From: Deinococcus koreensis
Lineage (GTDB): Bacteria; Deinococcota; Deinococci; Deinococcales; Deinococcaceae
Direction of reading: 5' to 3'
DNA length: 43,937 bases
Assembly: GCF_002901445.1 (NCBI RefSeq)
Contig: NZ_PPPD01000006.1
Location: 1 to 43,937, forward strand
The position numbers and the translations under genes are program-made. The number at the start of each line of letters is the position of its first letter. Positions within the stretch are counted from its first letter, which is position 1. Positions 14,971-24,130 of this stretch are shown here, piece by piece. The notes under the pieces are model-generated. The model searched no databases, was not told the DNA's origin, and saw only the letters and a list, made by a program, of their open reading frames with translations.

Positions 14971-17900
14971 ATGCCACAGGTTGCAGAACTACCACAAAAT
15001 CTTGTCAGATATTCCAGAGCAGGGGATGTCTTTCACTACCGATGGGCTGCGCGCAGATGCCTTCGGCTGATTTATCCCAATACAACACTCCAGCAATTCT
15101 TTGTGGAAGGTTCGCGAGACCGACACAAAGCAGGCGAATACGTCATAGACATTGCGGAGTACTCACATCAGGACAATCAAGAAATTGTATCGTATTTTCA
15201 ATTGAAACATTCAACAAAGCGCTTAGATCAGCCTTTCAAATTGAGTGAATTACAGGAAATGATTAAAGGCTTTGCCGCTCGATTTTGCGAGCATTGTGTT
15301 GACTCAAACAATAATCAGAGATATACATTCACGTTAATTTCCAATCGCCCGGTTTGTCAAAACGTCAAATCGAGCTTTAAAGCTCTTGTCGCTGGAAATC
15401 AGATTCCACGGCAATTTCGAAAGACTCTTGAGAAATACTCAGGTCTCGATGGAGAAACGCTCAAGGGATTCTGTGCCTCTCTCAAGTTCGTTGACAGCGA
15501 GGGTGATTATGGGGTGCAACATTACAAGCTGCGTGCCGAAATCGCTAGGATCAGCGCAGACCCGGTTGACGTGGATGAGGTGGATAAAATTATCTCGCTT
15601 GTCCAAAGCAAGGTCATGCCCGACTCCGACGGCGAGGTCAAGCGCGAAGAGGTCTTGCAGCGCTTTGGAGTCACTTCTGATCTTGACCTGTTTCCTGCGC
15701 CTGCGGAGATTCAAAATTCGCCAAATCTGTTCCGTCGAGAGCAGCACAATCAACTGCTTCAAACAATAATCGCAGCCCGCGAGCCGATCATCGTCCACGC
15801 AAGCGGCGGAGTTGGCAAATCGGTTGTGGCCCTTCAACTGTCCCAGTCGTTGCCGGACGGCTCTGTCGGCATCTTGTACGACTGTTTCGGCGCTGGACGA
15901 TACAGGAGCCGGAGCGAACCACGGCATTCGCACCGGGCCGCCTGCCTTCAGATCGCCAATGAGCTGGCGACCAGGGGTTTGTGCGAGCCCTTGATTACGG
16001 GTGCGAGCAACGATATGTGGATGAGGGCGTTGCTGCAACGCCTCAAGGTGGCAGTTGCGACCTTGCGAAGAGCGCAGGCCGATGCGGTGTTGGCGGTGTT
16101 CGTTGACGCGGCTGACAACGCGGAAATGGCGGCCCAAGAGTTCAGCGAGTCCTGCTTCGTGCACGAACTGCTGAGGGAGGCTGTCCCGGAGGGCTGCCGG
16201 ATCATCGCCTTGTGCCGCACCGAGCGCAGGCACCTGCTCCAACCCAAAAGCACAGTGTCACAAATCGAGTTGCGGCCCTTCAGCGAAGCGGAGTCCTTAC
16301 GACATCTGAGAACCCGTTTTGACGACGCGACAGCGCCCGAGGGACAGGAGTTCCACCGCCTTTCCAGCAAAAACCCCCGAGTGCAGGCCAACGCTCTCAG
16401 CATTCGAGGAGACGAGGCCACGGTTGAGTCCGTGCTGGCCGGCCTCGGCCCGTCTCCAACCACCGTGGATCAGCAGATTGAGCAGCAACTCAAGTTTGCG
16501 GTGGCTTCGGTGCGTGACCGACTACCCGCGCAACACCAGGATCAGATTGAAGCTATCTGCCGTGGGTTGGCCAACCTGCCACCCTTCATTCCCATCGAGG
16601 TGCTGGCCAAGGCCGCAGGCGTGGAACCCGAGCTGATCTCGAGCTTCGCGAGCGACCTGGGACGACCCCTGTACCTCTCGGAGAGCAGCGTGCACTTCCG
16701 AGACGAACCGACAGAGACGTGGTTCCGTCAGCAGTTCGCGGCCTCGCCTGACGTCATCAAGCAATACACGATTCGCCTCAATCCTTTAGCGGAAGACATC
16801 CCCTATGTGGCCTCGGTTTTGCCGTCGCTGTTGCAACAGTCCGGGCAATACGACGAGCTGATCCAGTTGGCGCTTTCCGACGGGTCGCTGCCGCACAACA
16901 AGCCGATTGATGCCCGAAACATCCGCGTATATCGGCTTCAATACGCCCTCAAGGCAGCACTGCAACGGCAGCGCTATAAGGACGCGGCGAAGCTGGCTTT
17001 CCGCGCGGGCGAGGAAACGGCTGGGAAGGAGCGAGAACTCGAGCTCTTGACCGAGAACCTCGACTTGATCCCACTCTTGCAATCGTCTGAGCGGGTTCAG
17101 GAGTTAGCGTTTCGCAGGATGCTGCGAAGCGGTTGGGCCGGATCCGAGAACGTCTATTCGGCCTCGTTGCTTTCATACGTTAAGGAATTTCAAGGCGACG
17201 CGAGAAGCTTCCGACGGTCGGGGAGCGCGTGGTTGACACTGCACTTCGAGGAACGCGAGCAAAAACGCAAGAAGAAACCGCATGCTTACGAAGACGCTCT
17301 TAAAACTCGCGACATAGGCGAGATGGCGATCACCAATTTGAATCTCGACGGTTCTGAAGACGCAGTGCGCTTTACCGTAAATTGGCGGCCTCCCTCAACC
17401 ATCTTCAAAACAACGACCTTTCTCGCCCGCCGCCTAATCGATGCCGGACGTTTTGAAGTCATCGAGGAGTTCGCTCGAGCGGGCCGTGACTCTCCGCTCA
17501 TCGTTCTGGCCCTCTGCAATGAACTCGTCGCAGTAGGCAGGCGTCCGGAGGTCGAAGTGCTGCGCAGATGTTTGGCCGCACTGGTCGAGGAACCATCCAT
17601 CATCCCGACTCCCGAGCTCGGAGGTTTGGACAACGGGCGGGACAGCTTCCAATCGGCTGTGCTTGCCTTGGCCGAATCGTGCGCAGCCTCCGGGCTAGCC
17701 AAAAAGCATGTCCTGCACATGCTCGAGACGCGCTTCGCCAAGGGAATCTCGCGCTACATCGCCAGTTGGCACTCACTCGACGAACTTTGGCTGTTTCTGA
17801 GGTTCTTGGCGATTAGAGCCGTTCTCGAACAGAATCTCAAGCCCGACCTCCAACAATGGCTTCCCGAAGAATGGCTCTCTGAAAAGCTGGGCCATGAACA

Positions 17901-20900
17901 ACGGCAACAGAAAGAGGAGTTCGAAGAGGTGTTCGCTTGCCTATTTCCGTGGTATCTGGCGCGGGCACAGATTATCGTCGACCCCGCGAACGATCCGCAA
18001 ACGCTTCTACAGCGTACCGAGGCCCATGCGAAAACAGGCTATCGAGTGGGGACAAGTTTACACCAGCAACTGCCGTTTGAAATCGCCCGCGTCCGGTTCG
18101 AATGCTGGACATTCGCCCGCCCAACGGTAGAACCTGGCGAAGGTTTCGCCCAAGGCTTACTCGAGGGGAAATTCCGCCTGAGATTGAGAGATCAGCTCTA
18201 CGCCCTCAGGGCTTCACACCGTCTCGAACACCTCAAGGGCATCAGGATGCCGCTCGAGCAGTCTTGCCGTGACGCCGTGCAGCACTCCACCGAGGACACC
18301 CCGGAGGAGATGGCGAACCTCTACGTCCGATTGGCCCGGGCGGTGCTGGTCACAGACTACGGGGACGCGGCGGAGTATTTTCGTCGCGCTCTCGAAGCCG
18401 TCTCGAAATTTGGGGACGAGGTAGTGGATCGCTGGCGCGCCTTGACGGCGATGGCGGAGCGCACATGCGAAGGTGGGCAAACCTCGCCAGAGACGGCTTA
18501 CCGGTATATCCGGTGCGCCGAATTGGTGGGCGATTCGGTGGTTCGCGAGAAGTACTGGGATCGGATGGAGGCAATCGAGGTCTGCTTCCGACTGAACGCG
18601 CCGTCCGGCTTCGCGGCGTTGAGCCGGTGGCGGGATCGGCAAGTTGGTTACTTCGACCGCTTGTTGCCCCGTCTATGCCAGTCGGCGGTGGACTCGGGTG
18701 CGGTCTCACCAGCGGCGGGGTGGTCGCTGTCGGCCTTCTCCTGGGAAGACGGCTACCTAGATTTTGCGCTGCTATGCATCGAGCGCGAACCCGACCGAGC
18801 GAACAAACAGTTTATCCTGGACACGGCGGTTCGGGATCTGAGGCTCCAAAATCATCTGGGGGATTGGCAGAAGCTCGGTGACGCCGCCCAGCGGTTTTCT
18901 CTGGACGCCACGGAAGTCCGCCAGGTGCTTGACTTCCAAGTAAAGCCCCTGGTAAGGGAAGGCTCAGACGGTCTTCCAAACTACCCACATCTAAGGGAAG
19001 AAGCAGAGGCAGTGGATTGGTCAACGCTGCTCGCTGGTCTCGATCTGTCGAGCAGTGTCGGCCTCAACGAGGCCATACAGCGGTTTGAGGCCACGCCATA
19101 CCCTCATGTGCGCGCAGCCTTCTGGAATGAAGTTTTTTCCCGCGTTCCCGAGACGAACATCAAACGCCTGCTCGAGGAATTGCTGTTAGCTGAGAAATTG
19201 GATTCTCACGACGTAGCAGAGGGAATCCAAAGCTTGCCCTCGCAGTACAGGCAAAAGGTGAGCGTGCAACAGCACTGGCCCGACTTGGCGCGAGGGCTTG
19301 GAAAACGCTTCGCCGCCGAATGCTGCGTGCATTGGAGACGAAAGCGATTCGTTGAGGCCCTGGGGTCTGATCCAAGCTACTCAAAGCTTATATGTGACGG
19401 TGTCGTAGAAGGCATAGCGGACTCTAACGATCTCAACGGGGCAGGCACGCTATTCGGCTTCTGCGAAGTGATCGCGTCCTTCGTCACGTCAGAAGAAGCG
19501 CACGAGGTACTTGGGTTCGCCATCGGGCGCTTTGAACTGCACGTGATGGACGCCCACGCGGATGGCCCCTGGAAGACATCCATGGAGCCCCCGACAAGCA
19601 TGGTCGAGACGCTGGCAGGGTTCCTGTGGTCGGCGCTCGGCTCGCCGCGCGCGGCGGAGCGGTGGCAGGCGGCGCACGGCGTGCGGCGGTTGGCCGCGAC
19701 TGGCTGCATGCTGGAACTTGACGCCCTTGTCACATGGATGGCTCGGGAGGATGTCGGTGCCTTTGGCAGCCCTTCGTACCCGTTTTACATCCTCCACGCA
19801 CGCCTCTACCTGATCATCGCCCTGTCTCGCGTTGCCTTGGATAGTGCCGGTCTGCTGAAAGCACACGCGGCGTTGTTTGAACACCATGCGCTCACTTGCG
19901 AACCGCACATCTTGATCCAGAAGTACGCGGCCCGAACCGCACTGTCGATCGAAGCAGCCTATCCCGGTACGTACCCGGAACAAACGATTGCGGCGTTGAG
20001 CGCCGTGGGGGTCAGTCCATTCCCGCTGCGGAAGACCAAAGGGTACTCGGACAACACGGCCCAAACCCCTTGGCATGTCCGAGGCGAGGTAGATCCTACA
20101 CTTGATCTCTACCTTGGGTATGACTTCGACCGTTACTGGTTCGCGCCTCTTGATGACGTGTTCGGGGTTCAAAATGGCCAAACCCAACAGTTGGCATGCG
20201 ATCTGATCTTCAACCGATGGAAGATCAAGGTCAACGACCGATCCATTGTTGACCCTAGACGCGGGCTATGGGATCAGTCACACCGAGAACGCGAAACGTG
20301 GCACAGCCATATGGACTACCCCAACGCCGACAACTACACGTTCTACCTTTCGTACCACGCGCTTCTCCAGAGTGCGGGGATGATGCTCAGCGAACTGCCT
20401 GTCGTGGACAAAGACTATGAGGACGGCGAGAACGCTTGGGCCTCATGGCTCCAGAGGCACGACCTCACCCGCGCCGACGGTCGTTGGCTCGCGGATCGGC
20501 GCGACCCAGCCCCACTCAAGCGCCCCGGTTGGCTACGGCAAGCCGCGACTGACTCTTGGCGGGACAAAGCCGGGGCCGACGAAGCCGACTTCATTGAAGG
20601 GCTACTGACGGGGCGAAATGGCCGCGCCTGGCTCTGTACCGACGGCCGCTGGGAGGATGGCGACCGCGAGCGCAACGAGACCTTTCGGGTCGCCAGCGCG
20701 CTGGTCGCCCCATCCACCGCTCAATCGCTGCTCAACGCCCTGAGTACTTGCCTTGATCCACACGACTTCAAACTCCCAGCCCTCGACGAAGACCGGCTGG
20801 AATTCAAATCACCCCCGTTTGAACTCCAAGGTTGGATCACAAGGCACCACACATCCAACAAACTGGACGACTTCGACCCGCACGCGGGGAACATTGACTA

Positions 20901-21306
20901 TCCGCCCTATACTGTTGCCAGCGAAATCCTGGATCGATGCGGAATAGTCGCCGATCAAGAAAACCGGGTGTGGATCTCGAGCGATGGCTCCGAGGCGGTC
21001 GTCTGCGAGCTCTGGGGTGAGTACAAGAGTCAGCACGGCAGCGAGCAAGACATTCGTGAGCGCAAAGGGTCGCGCATGCTCGCTTCACTGGCGTTCCTCA
21101 AAACGCTGTGCCAGACGCTCGACCGTGTTCTGATCTTCGAAGTTCAAATTCAGCGGACGTTCCTGCGATCTTCTTACCGCCGGAGGGAGGATCACGATGG
21201 GTACAGATCACCAGCCAACAGGATTTATCTCCTTTCAGCAGACGGAACACTCCGAACGACATCAACGGGCTATCAACTTAGGGAAAGCGTTGGTGCAGGA
21301 ACTTAA
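14971..21306 (+). CDS. giant nuclease-STAND NTPase protein (Avs-like candidate)
   Basis: A 2111-residue protein. Residues about 15-110 look like a PD-(D/E)xK nuclease: RAGDVFHYRWAARR, YVIDIAEY (Asp60) and EIVSYFQLKHSTKR with Gln77-Leu-Lys79. A P-loop ATPase follows: PIIVHASGGVGKSVVALQ (Walker A about 276-284) and AVLAVFVDAADNA (Walker B about 373-384), then a sensor-like RIIALCRTERR near 410. The remaining 1600 residues are helical, repeat-like, then a Trp/Asp-rich globular end. Nuclease + STAND ATPase + long C-terminal sensor is the layout of Avs/AVAST proteins. A TTG at 14950 is an alternative start, and GAGG lies about 15 bases before ATG 14971. GC is lower at the 5' end than in the body. 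Activity and subtype are inference. Confidence 0.8.
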   Translation: MPQVAELPQNLVRYSRAGDVFHYRWAARRCLRLIYPNTTLQQFFVEGSRDRHKAGEYVIDIAEYSHQDNQEIVSYFQLKHSTKRLDQPFKLSELQEMIKGFAARFCEHCVDSNNNQRYTFTLISNRPVCQNVKSSFKALVAGNQIPRQFRKTLEKYSGLDGETLKGFCASLKFVDSEGDYGVQHYKLRAEIARISADPVDVDEVDKIISLVQSKVMPDSDGEVKREEVLQRFGVTSDLDLFPAPAEIQNSPNLFRREQHNQLLQTIIAAREPIIVHASGGVGKSVVALQLSQSLPDGSVGILYDCFGAGRYRSRSEPRHSHRAACLQIANELATRGLCEPLITGASNDMWMRALLQRLKVAVATLRRAQADAVLAVFVDAADNAEMAAQEFSESCFVHELLREAVPEGCRIIALCRTERRHLLQPKSTVSQIELRPFSEAESLRHLRTRFDDATAPEGQEFHRLSSKNPRVQANALSIRGDEATVESVLAGLGPSPTTVDQQIEQQLKFAVASVRDRLPAQHQDQIEAICRGLANLPPFIPIEVLAKAAGVEPELISSFASDLGRPLYLSESSVHFRDEPTETWFRQQFAASPDVIKQYTIRLNPLAEDIPYVASVLPSLLQQSGQYDELIQLALSDGSLPHNKPIDARNIRVYRLQYALKAALQRQRYKDAAKLAFRAGEETAGKERELELLTENLDLIPLLQSSERVQELAFRRMLRSGWAGSENVYSASLLSYVKEFQGDARSFRRSGSAWLTLHFEEREQKRKKKPHAYEDALKTRDIGEMAITNLNLDGSEDAVRFTVNWRPPSTIFKTTTFLARRLIDAGRFEVIEEFARAGRDSPLIVLALCNELVAVGRRPEVEVLRRCLAALVEEPSIIPTPELGGLDNGRDSFQSAVLALAESCAASGLAKKHVLHMLETRFAKGISRYIASWHSLDELWLFLRFLAIRAVLEQNLKPDLQQWLPEEWLSEKLGHEQRQQKEEFEEVFACLFPWYLARAQIIVDPANDPQTLLQRTEAHAKTGYRVGTSLHQQLPFEIARVRFECWTFARPTVEPGEGFAQGLLEGKFRLRLRDQLYALRASHRLEHLKGIRMPLEQSCRDAVQHSTEDTPEEMANLYVRLARAVLVTDYGDAAEYFRRALEAVSKFGDEVVDRWRALTAMAERTCEGGQTSPETAYRYIRCAELVGDSVVREKYWDRMEAIEVCFRLNAPSGFAALSRWRDRQVGYFDRLLPRLCQSAVDSGAVSPAAGWSLSAFSWEDGYLDFALLCIEREPDRANKQFILDTAVRDLRLQNHLGDWQKLGDAAQRFSLDATEVRQVLDFQVKPLVREGSDGLPNYPHLREEAEAVDWSTLLAGLDLSSSVGLNEAIQRFEATPYPHVRAAFWNEVFSRVPETNIKRLLEELLLAEKLDSHDVAEGIQSLPSQYRQKVSVQQHWPDLARGLGKRFAAECCVHWRRKRFVEALGSDPSYSKLICDGVVEGIADSNDLNGAGTLFGFCEVIASFVTSEEAHEVLGFAIGRFELHVMDAHADGPWKTSMEPPTSMVETLAGFLWSALGSPRAAERWQAAHGVRRLAATGCMLELDALVTWMAREDVGAFGSPSYPFYILHARLYLIIALSRVALDSAGLLKAHAALFEHHALTCEPHILIQKYAARTALSIEAAYPGTYPEQTIAALSAVGVSPFPLRKTKGYSDNTAQTPWHVRGEVDPTLDLYLGYDFDRYWFAPLDDVFGVQNGQTQQLACDLIFNRWKIKVNDRSIVDPRRGLWDQSHRERETWHSHMDYPNADNYTFYLSYHALLQSAGMMLSELPVVDKDYEDGENAWASWLQRHDLTRADGRWLADRRDPAPLKRPGWLRQAATDSWRDKAGADEADFIEGLLTGRNGRAWLCTDGRWEDGDRERNETFRVASALVAPSTAQSLLNALSTCLDPHDFKLPALDEDRLEFKSPPFELQGWITRHHTSNKLDDFDPHAGNIDYPPYTVASEILDRCGIVADQENRVWISSDGSEAVVCELWGEYKSQHGSEQDIRERKGSRMLASLAFLKTLCQTLDRVLIFEVQIQRTFLRSSYRRREDHDGYRSPANRIYLLSADGTLRTTSTGYQLRESVGAGT

Positions 21307-21976
21307 TCTCGAGCCGGGCGTTGACACGCTCTCGCGGTGGATCGCGCACTACATCACCGAGCAAATTGCCATTGCCGAGAGTGCGACGGGCGAAGAAAAA
21401 GCCAAGGCAGAGGAACGCTGCTTCGACAGTATCATGCAGCTTTGGCAGCGTCGGTACGCGCTGCCAAACGAACGCAGTCCGTTCAAGGACTTCGCGTCGA
21501 TTTTTGAAACCCTTCAGCGATTGAACCCGGAAAACCAAAAATCCTTTTACATTGGGTGGAAATACCATTGGGACAACCTAGACGATGAAAACCCGTCAGA
21601 TTCGGGCGACGCGAAATCCTGGCTGCGAATGGCGCTCAGCATCGATAGAACAGCCAGGGTTTTAATCGAAACTACTTTGCGACAAGCTGCCCTGTGTGTT
21701 ACGGATTCAGATGTCCAGGCTTGGCTTGAGCGCACCCCCGATCCTTCTCGAGATTTTGATGTTCAAGTCATTATGAAATTGGTTGGGAATCTTGACCTGG
21801 ATGATGAACGAAGTAATCATAGTGTCGAGAATGACAGCCAAGAATCGGTTGACTCTTTTCCAGATGATTTGTCTAAAAAGGCAATCGAAAAGCGAATTCA
21901 ATATCTCGAGGCATTTTTGGAGCTTGCCGCATCGTTTCGCAGCGCCTTTCAAGAAGAGTTAGGCGAAGCAACATAG
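21197..21976 (+). CDS. partner protein of the nuclease-STAND gene, unknown
   Basis: A 259-residue, mainly helical acidic protein. A motif TLSRWIAHYITEQIAIAES (about 44-62) is followed by MQLWQRRYALPNERSPFKDF, a central helical part, an acidic Asp/Ser/Asn-rich linker (about 200-222: DDERSNHSVENDSQESVDSF) and a C-terminal coiled-coil-like helix. Translation starts 110 bases inside the preceding gene, in another frame, at an ATG preceded by a very strong Shine-Dalgarno GGAGGGAGG (21181-21189). Overlap plus its own ribosome site implies obligate co-expression, possibly at higher dose than the giant protein. No named family is recognised. A regulator, adaptor or inhibitor of the ATPase is the likely role, by context only. 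Confidence 0.85.
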   Translation: MGTDHQPTGFISFQQTEHSERHQRAINLGKALVQELNLEPGVDTLSRWIAHYITEQIAIAESATGEEKAKAEERCFDSIMQLWQRRYALPNERSPFKDFASIFETLQRLNPENQKSFYIGWKYHWDNLDDENPSDSGDAKSWLRMALSIDRTARVLIETTLRQAALCVTDSDVQAWLERTPDPSRDFDVQVIMKLVGNLDLDDERSNHSVENDSQESVDSFPDDLSKKAIEKRIQYLEAFLELAASFRSAFQEELGEAT

Positions 21977-21983
21977 CCTACTG

Positions 21984-22040
21984 GGACTTGGTCACCTCCC
22001 GTCAGGCTCATGGGGATGCGCCCAGCACGTATTTCCCGCA
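21984..22040 (-). mobile_element. solo end of an IS701-like element
   Basis: These 57 bases match 37149-37205, the end of the transposase relic, at 47 of 57 positions by hand alignment. On the minus strand the homology includes the same final codons (CGKYVLGASP-stop here, [14 protein letters not shown] there) and about 30 bp of sequence beyond the stop, as expected of an IS terminus. Only the tip remains. It lies directly after the nuclease-STAND partner gene. Confidence 0.7.
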
Positions 22041-22175
22041 ATGGAGGGCACCACATTCCGGGGGCTAGAGGTTAATGAACTGGGCAGCTTGTTGGTAGGC
22101 AGCATCCACGGCGTCCAACGACGGATGCTGGTAGATTTCCAGCGCCCGGCCTATCAAGACCCGAAGGGCGCGGTC

Positions 22176-22433
22176 ATGGCCGACCTGGGCCTGGACGTGG
22201 CGGCGCCGACGGTGGCCGTGGCAGCGAAACCGGCATGCCCGGAGCGGCTCGCAGAGCGCGCCACGGCGGTGCGGCAGGTGCTGCTGCTCGCGGATCGGCC
22301 GCTGTCCGCTGAGCAGGTGGCAAGGTCATTTACAGGAGTGCGGGCGGCCACCGTCGATGAGGTGCTGGAGATGCTGGTCATCATGGGACAGGCCCGACAG
22401 GTCGGTGAGGATGTGGTTGCCTACGCAGCGTGA
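22176..22433 (+). CDS. winged-helix fragment, possibly the tail of a DNA methyltransferase
   Basis: An 85-residue frame (MADLGLDVAAPTV onward), open upstream to 22041 where it runs out of the IS relic. Residues 30-80 (ERLAERATAVRQVLLLADRP, LSAEQVARSFTGV, VDEVLEMLVIMGQAR) look like a winged helix. Similar segments occur at the C-termini of some large SAM-dependent DNA methyltransferases or type IIG-like enzymes, of which this may be the remnant after IS insertion and deletion. That reading is from memory of the pattern, not a search. No ribosome site is convincing. It could equally be a free-standing small HTH protein. Confidence 0.4.
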   Translation: MADLGLDVAAPTVAVAAKPACPERLAERATAVRQVLLLADRPLSAEQVARSFTGVRAATVDEVLEMLVIMGQARQVGEDVVAYAA

Positions 22434-22456
22434 TACCCGGCGCACCAGGGTACCGA

Positions 22457-23797
22457 TCATGCTTTAGCAGAGTCAGCACTCTTTAGATGGTAAACCGCCT
22501 CCATCCAGCCGCAATCCGTAAGTTGGCGACTCAACCACGCCCCAGGTCGGGCAAGGCCAAGTTCGCGGACAGCGATCAGGGTGCGTTCCAACGCGCTCGC
22601 CAGCTGGGCGTAGGCAGGCACGCCCCGGAATTCGGCATCGGTCGCCCGCCAGAGGATTCGGTAGTAGTGGCGCTCCCAACCCTCGTCCTTGAGCAGCTTC
22701 ATCAGTTCGACTGCCCCTTGCTGCACAGCCTCGCGGCGGTGTTGCGGGTGGGTGCTGACGATCCGGCTCAGGCTCCAAACCAGTTCCTGAGGGGTCGTGG
22801 TATCGGAGAACAGCGAACTGCGGGTATCTACAGTACCCAGGGATTTCTTCTGTTCTTCAGGTAACGACCAGCTTATAAGGGATGTAATTTCAAACTTATC
22901 TCCTGAAAGGAGGAATGACTCCCGCACTTTCAGAGCGGACTCCTGTCTGGCCTGCCACGCCGTGCGTCCCCGCTTGCGATCTGCTGTGAGATCCCGTGGA
23001 CAGGGGGGCAGCTCGTGGGCGATGACCCGAGCGGCGAGCCCCGGCGCCGGCCGCAGCACCACAGCCACCCAGGTGCCGGCGCAGACCCGGGCTTCGGTGC
23101 GCTCCCCCGTCTCGGCGTGCAGGAACGTCGTGGTCGTCCAGGTGCCGCCCCGGTAGACCTGCCGCTCGCACTCTCGCCCCTTGGTGTCCTTCGTGGTGAT
23201 CCGCGTGCGTGTGGGCAGGGCGCCAGAGCTTTTGTGGATGAGGCCCAGCTCCTGGAGCTTCCGGGTCGCCCGCTCGCACTGATCGCTGGAGAGACCCGTC
23301 ACGACCGGCAGCAGGTCAAGCACCGTGAAGAAGGTGTACGTGGTGGTGTGCTGACTGCTCTGACCACGCAGCTCGATCAGGGTGTATGCCGCCTGGGTGA
23401 GCACGCGCATGACCATCAGGGCGTTGTGTCGGGCGTCCCGACGTTTGATGTGCGCCTCGATCGCAGGACGGACACGCTCTATGGCCTCCACAGCCCTCGC
23501 GGCTGGCGTGCCTGGCCTGGGATGGCGGATGCGTTCCAGCGTGGCCTCCAGGGAGGCAGGGATGACCTCTGCGGGGGCAGGGCGTACCGGAGCGGGATCA
23601 ACGTCATCGGTGGGTCGCGGCACGGCCTCGAGGAGGCGGGGCTGCTCATTGCTCCTAAGAGCGGCCCGGAAGGAGGGAGCGGAGAGCTGCTGGGCATTCA
23701 GACGCTTCTGCACCAGCTGCTGCTGTGCCTGCTGTCGAAGCGCCAGCTCCAGTTCGGAAAACGATCGGGGAGGGGAGAAACTCGTCGGCGCAGTCAT
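22457..23797 (-). CDS. plasmid-type DNA-binding protein beside the origin
   Basis: A 446-residue protein starting MTAPTSFSPPRSFSELELAL. An N-terminal Gln/Leu-rich helix (about 15-40) and a Pro-rich linker (about 60-85) precede a basic helical region containing HTH-like segments: ALMVMRVLTQAAYTLIELRG, LDLLPVVTGLSSDQCERA and RKLQELGLIHKSSGALP (about 135-200), the last reading like helix-wing. The C-terminus is helical. The frame is open to 23974, but the extension lacks protein character. Position near the iterons and rep gene, transcribed in the same direction, suggests a role in replication control or plasmid maintenance. I recognise the style from Deinococcus plasmids but no named family. 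Confidence 0.65.
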   Translation of the reverse strand: MTAPTSFSPPRSFSELELALRQQAQQQLVQKRLNAQQLSAPSFRAALRSNEQPRLLEAVPRPTDDVDPAPVRPAPAEVIPASLEATLERIRHPRPGTPAARAVEAIERVRPAIEAHIKRRDARHNALMVMRVLTQAAYTLIELRGQSSQHTTTYTFFTVLDLLPVVTGLSSDQCERATRKLQELGLIHKSSGALPTRTRITTKDTKGRECERQVYRGGTWTTTTFLHAETGERTEARVCAGTWVAVVLRPAPGLAARVIAHELPPCPRDLTADRKRGRTAWQARQESALKVRESFLLSGDKFEITSLISWSLPEEQKKSLGTVDTRSSLFSDTTTPQELVWSLSRIVSTHPQHRREAVQQGAVELMKLLKDEGWERHYYRILWRATDAEFRGVPAYAQLASALERTLIAVRELGLARPGAWLSRQLTDCGWMEAVYHLKSADSAKA

Positions 23798-23882
23798 GCA
23801 CGCTCCACTTGCAACACAGGAGGGCCCTCGGTAGACTGACCGCACTTCCGGGTGCTGGTCGCCTACAGAGTGAATTCTGAAC

Positions 23883-23906
23883 ATCCCGCCGCCAGCGGGA
23901 TTTTTC
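23883..23906 (+). terminator. intrinsic terminator on the plus strand in the origin region
   Basis: ATCCCGC, a five-base loop, GCGGGAT and then a T-run: a compact Rho-independent terminator pointing plus. Both flanking genes are on the minus strand, so the transcript it ends is not an annotated gene. A short antisense RNA overlapping the 5' leader of the 22457-23797 gene is one possibility. Confidence 0.6.
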
Positions 23907-24130
23907 AGTTCTGGAACTGGGGCTCGCGTGGGCTCTGGATGAAACCGATCAACCTCCACCCCCGGAGCGGACACATGTACTGGATGCGAGGGGGTCGCTG
24001 ACCACAGTACCGTGCGCTTTTTCGTTTCCGGGAGGCGACCTGACCGTATCGAGAGCCCAGATGCTCTGTGCGCCGCGAAAGCTCATTCGACGTGCTGCAC
24101 ATAGCTTCCGTCCGCTGCTTCTTCTCTTGC

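Noticed and set aside
22041..22175. First 45 codons of the frame ending at 22433
   Set aside because: They start at the edge of the IS relic; the winged-helix part begins further down, so the later ATG is used.
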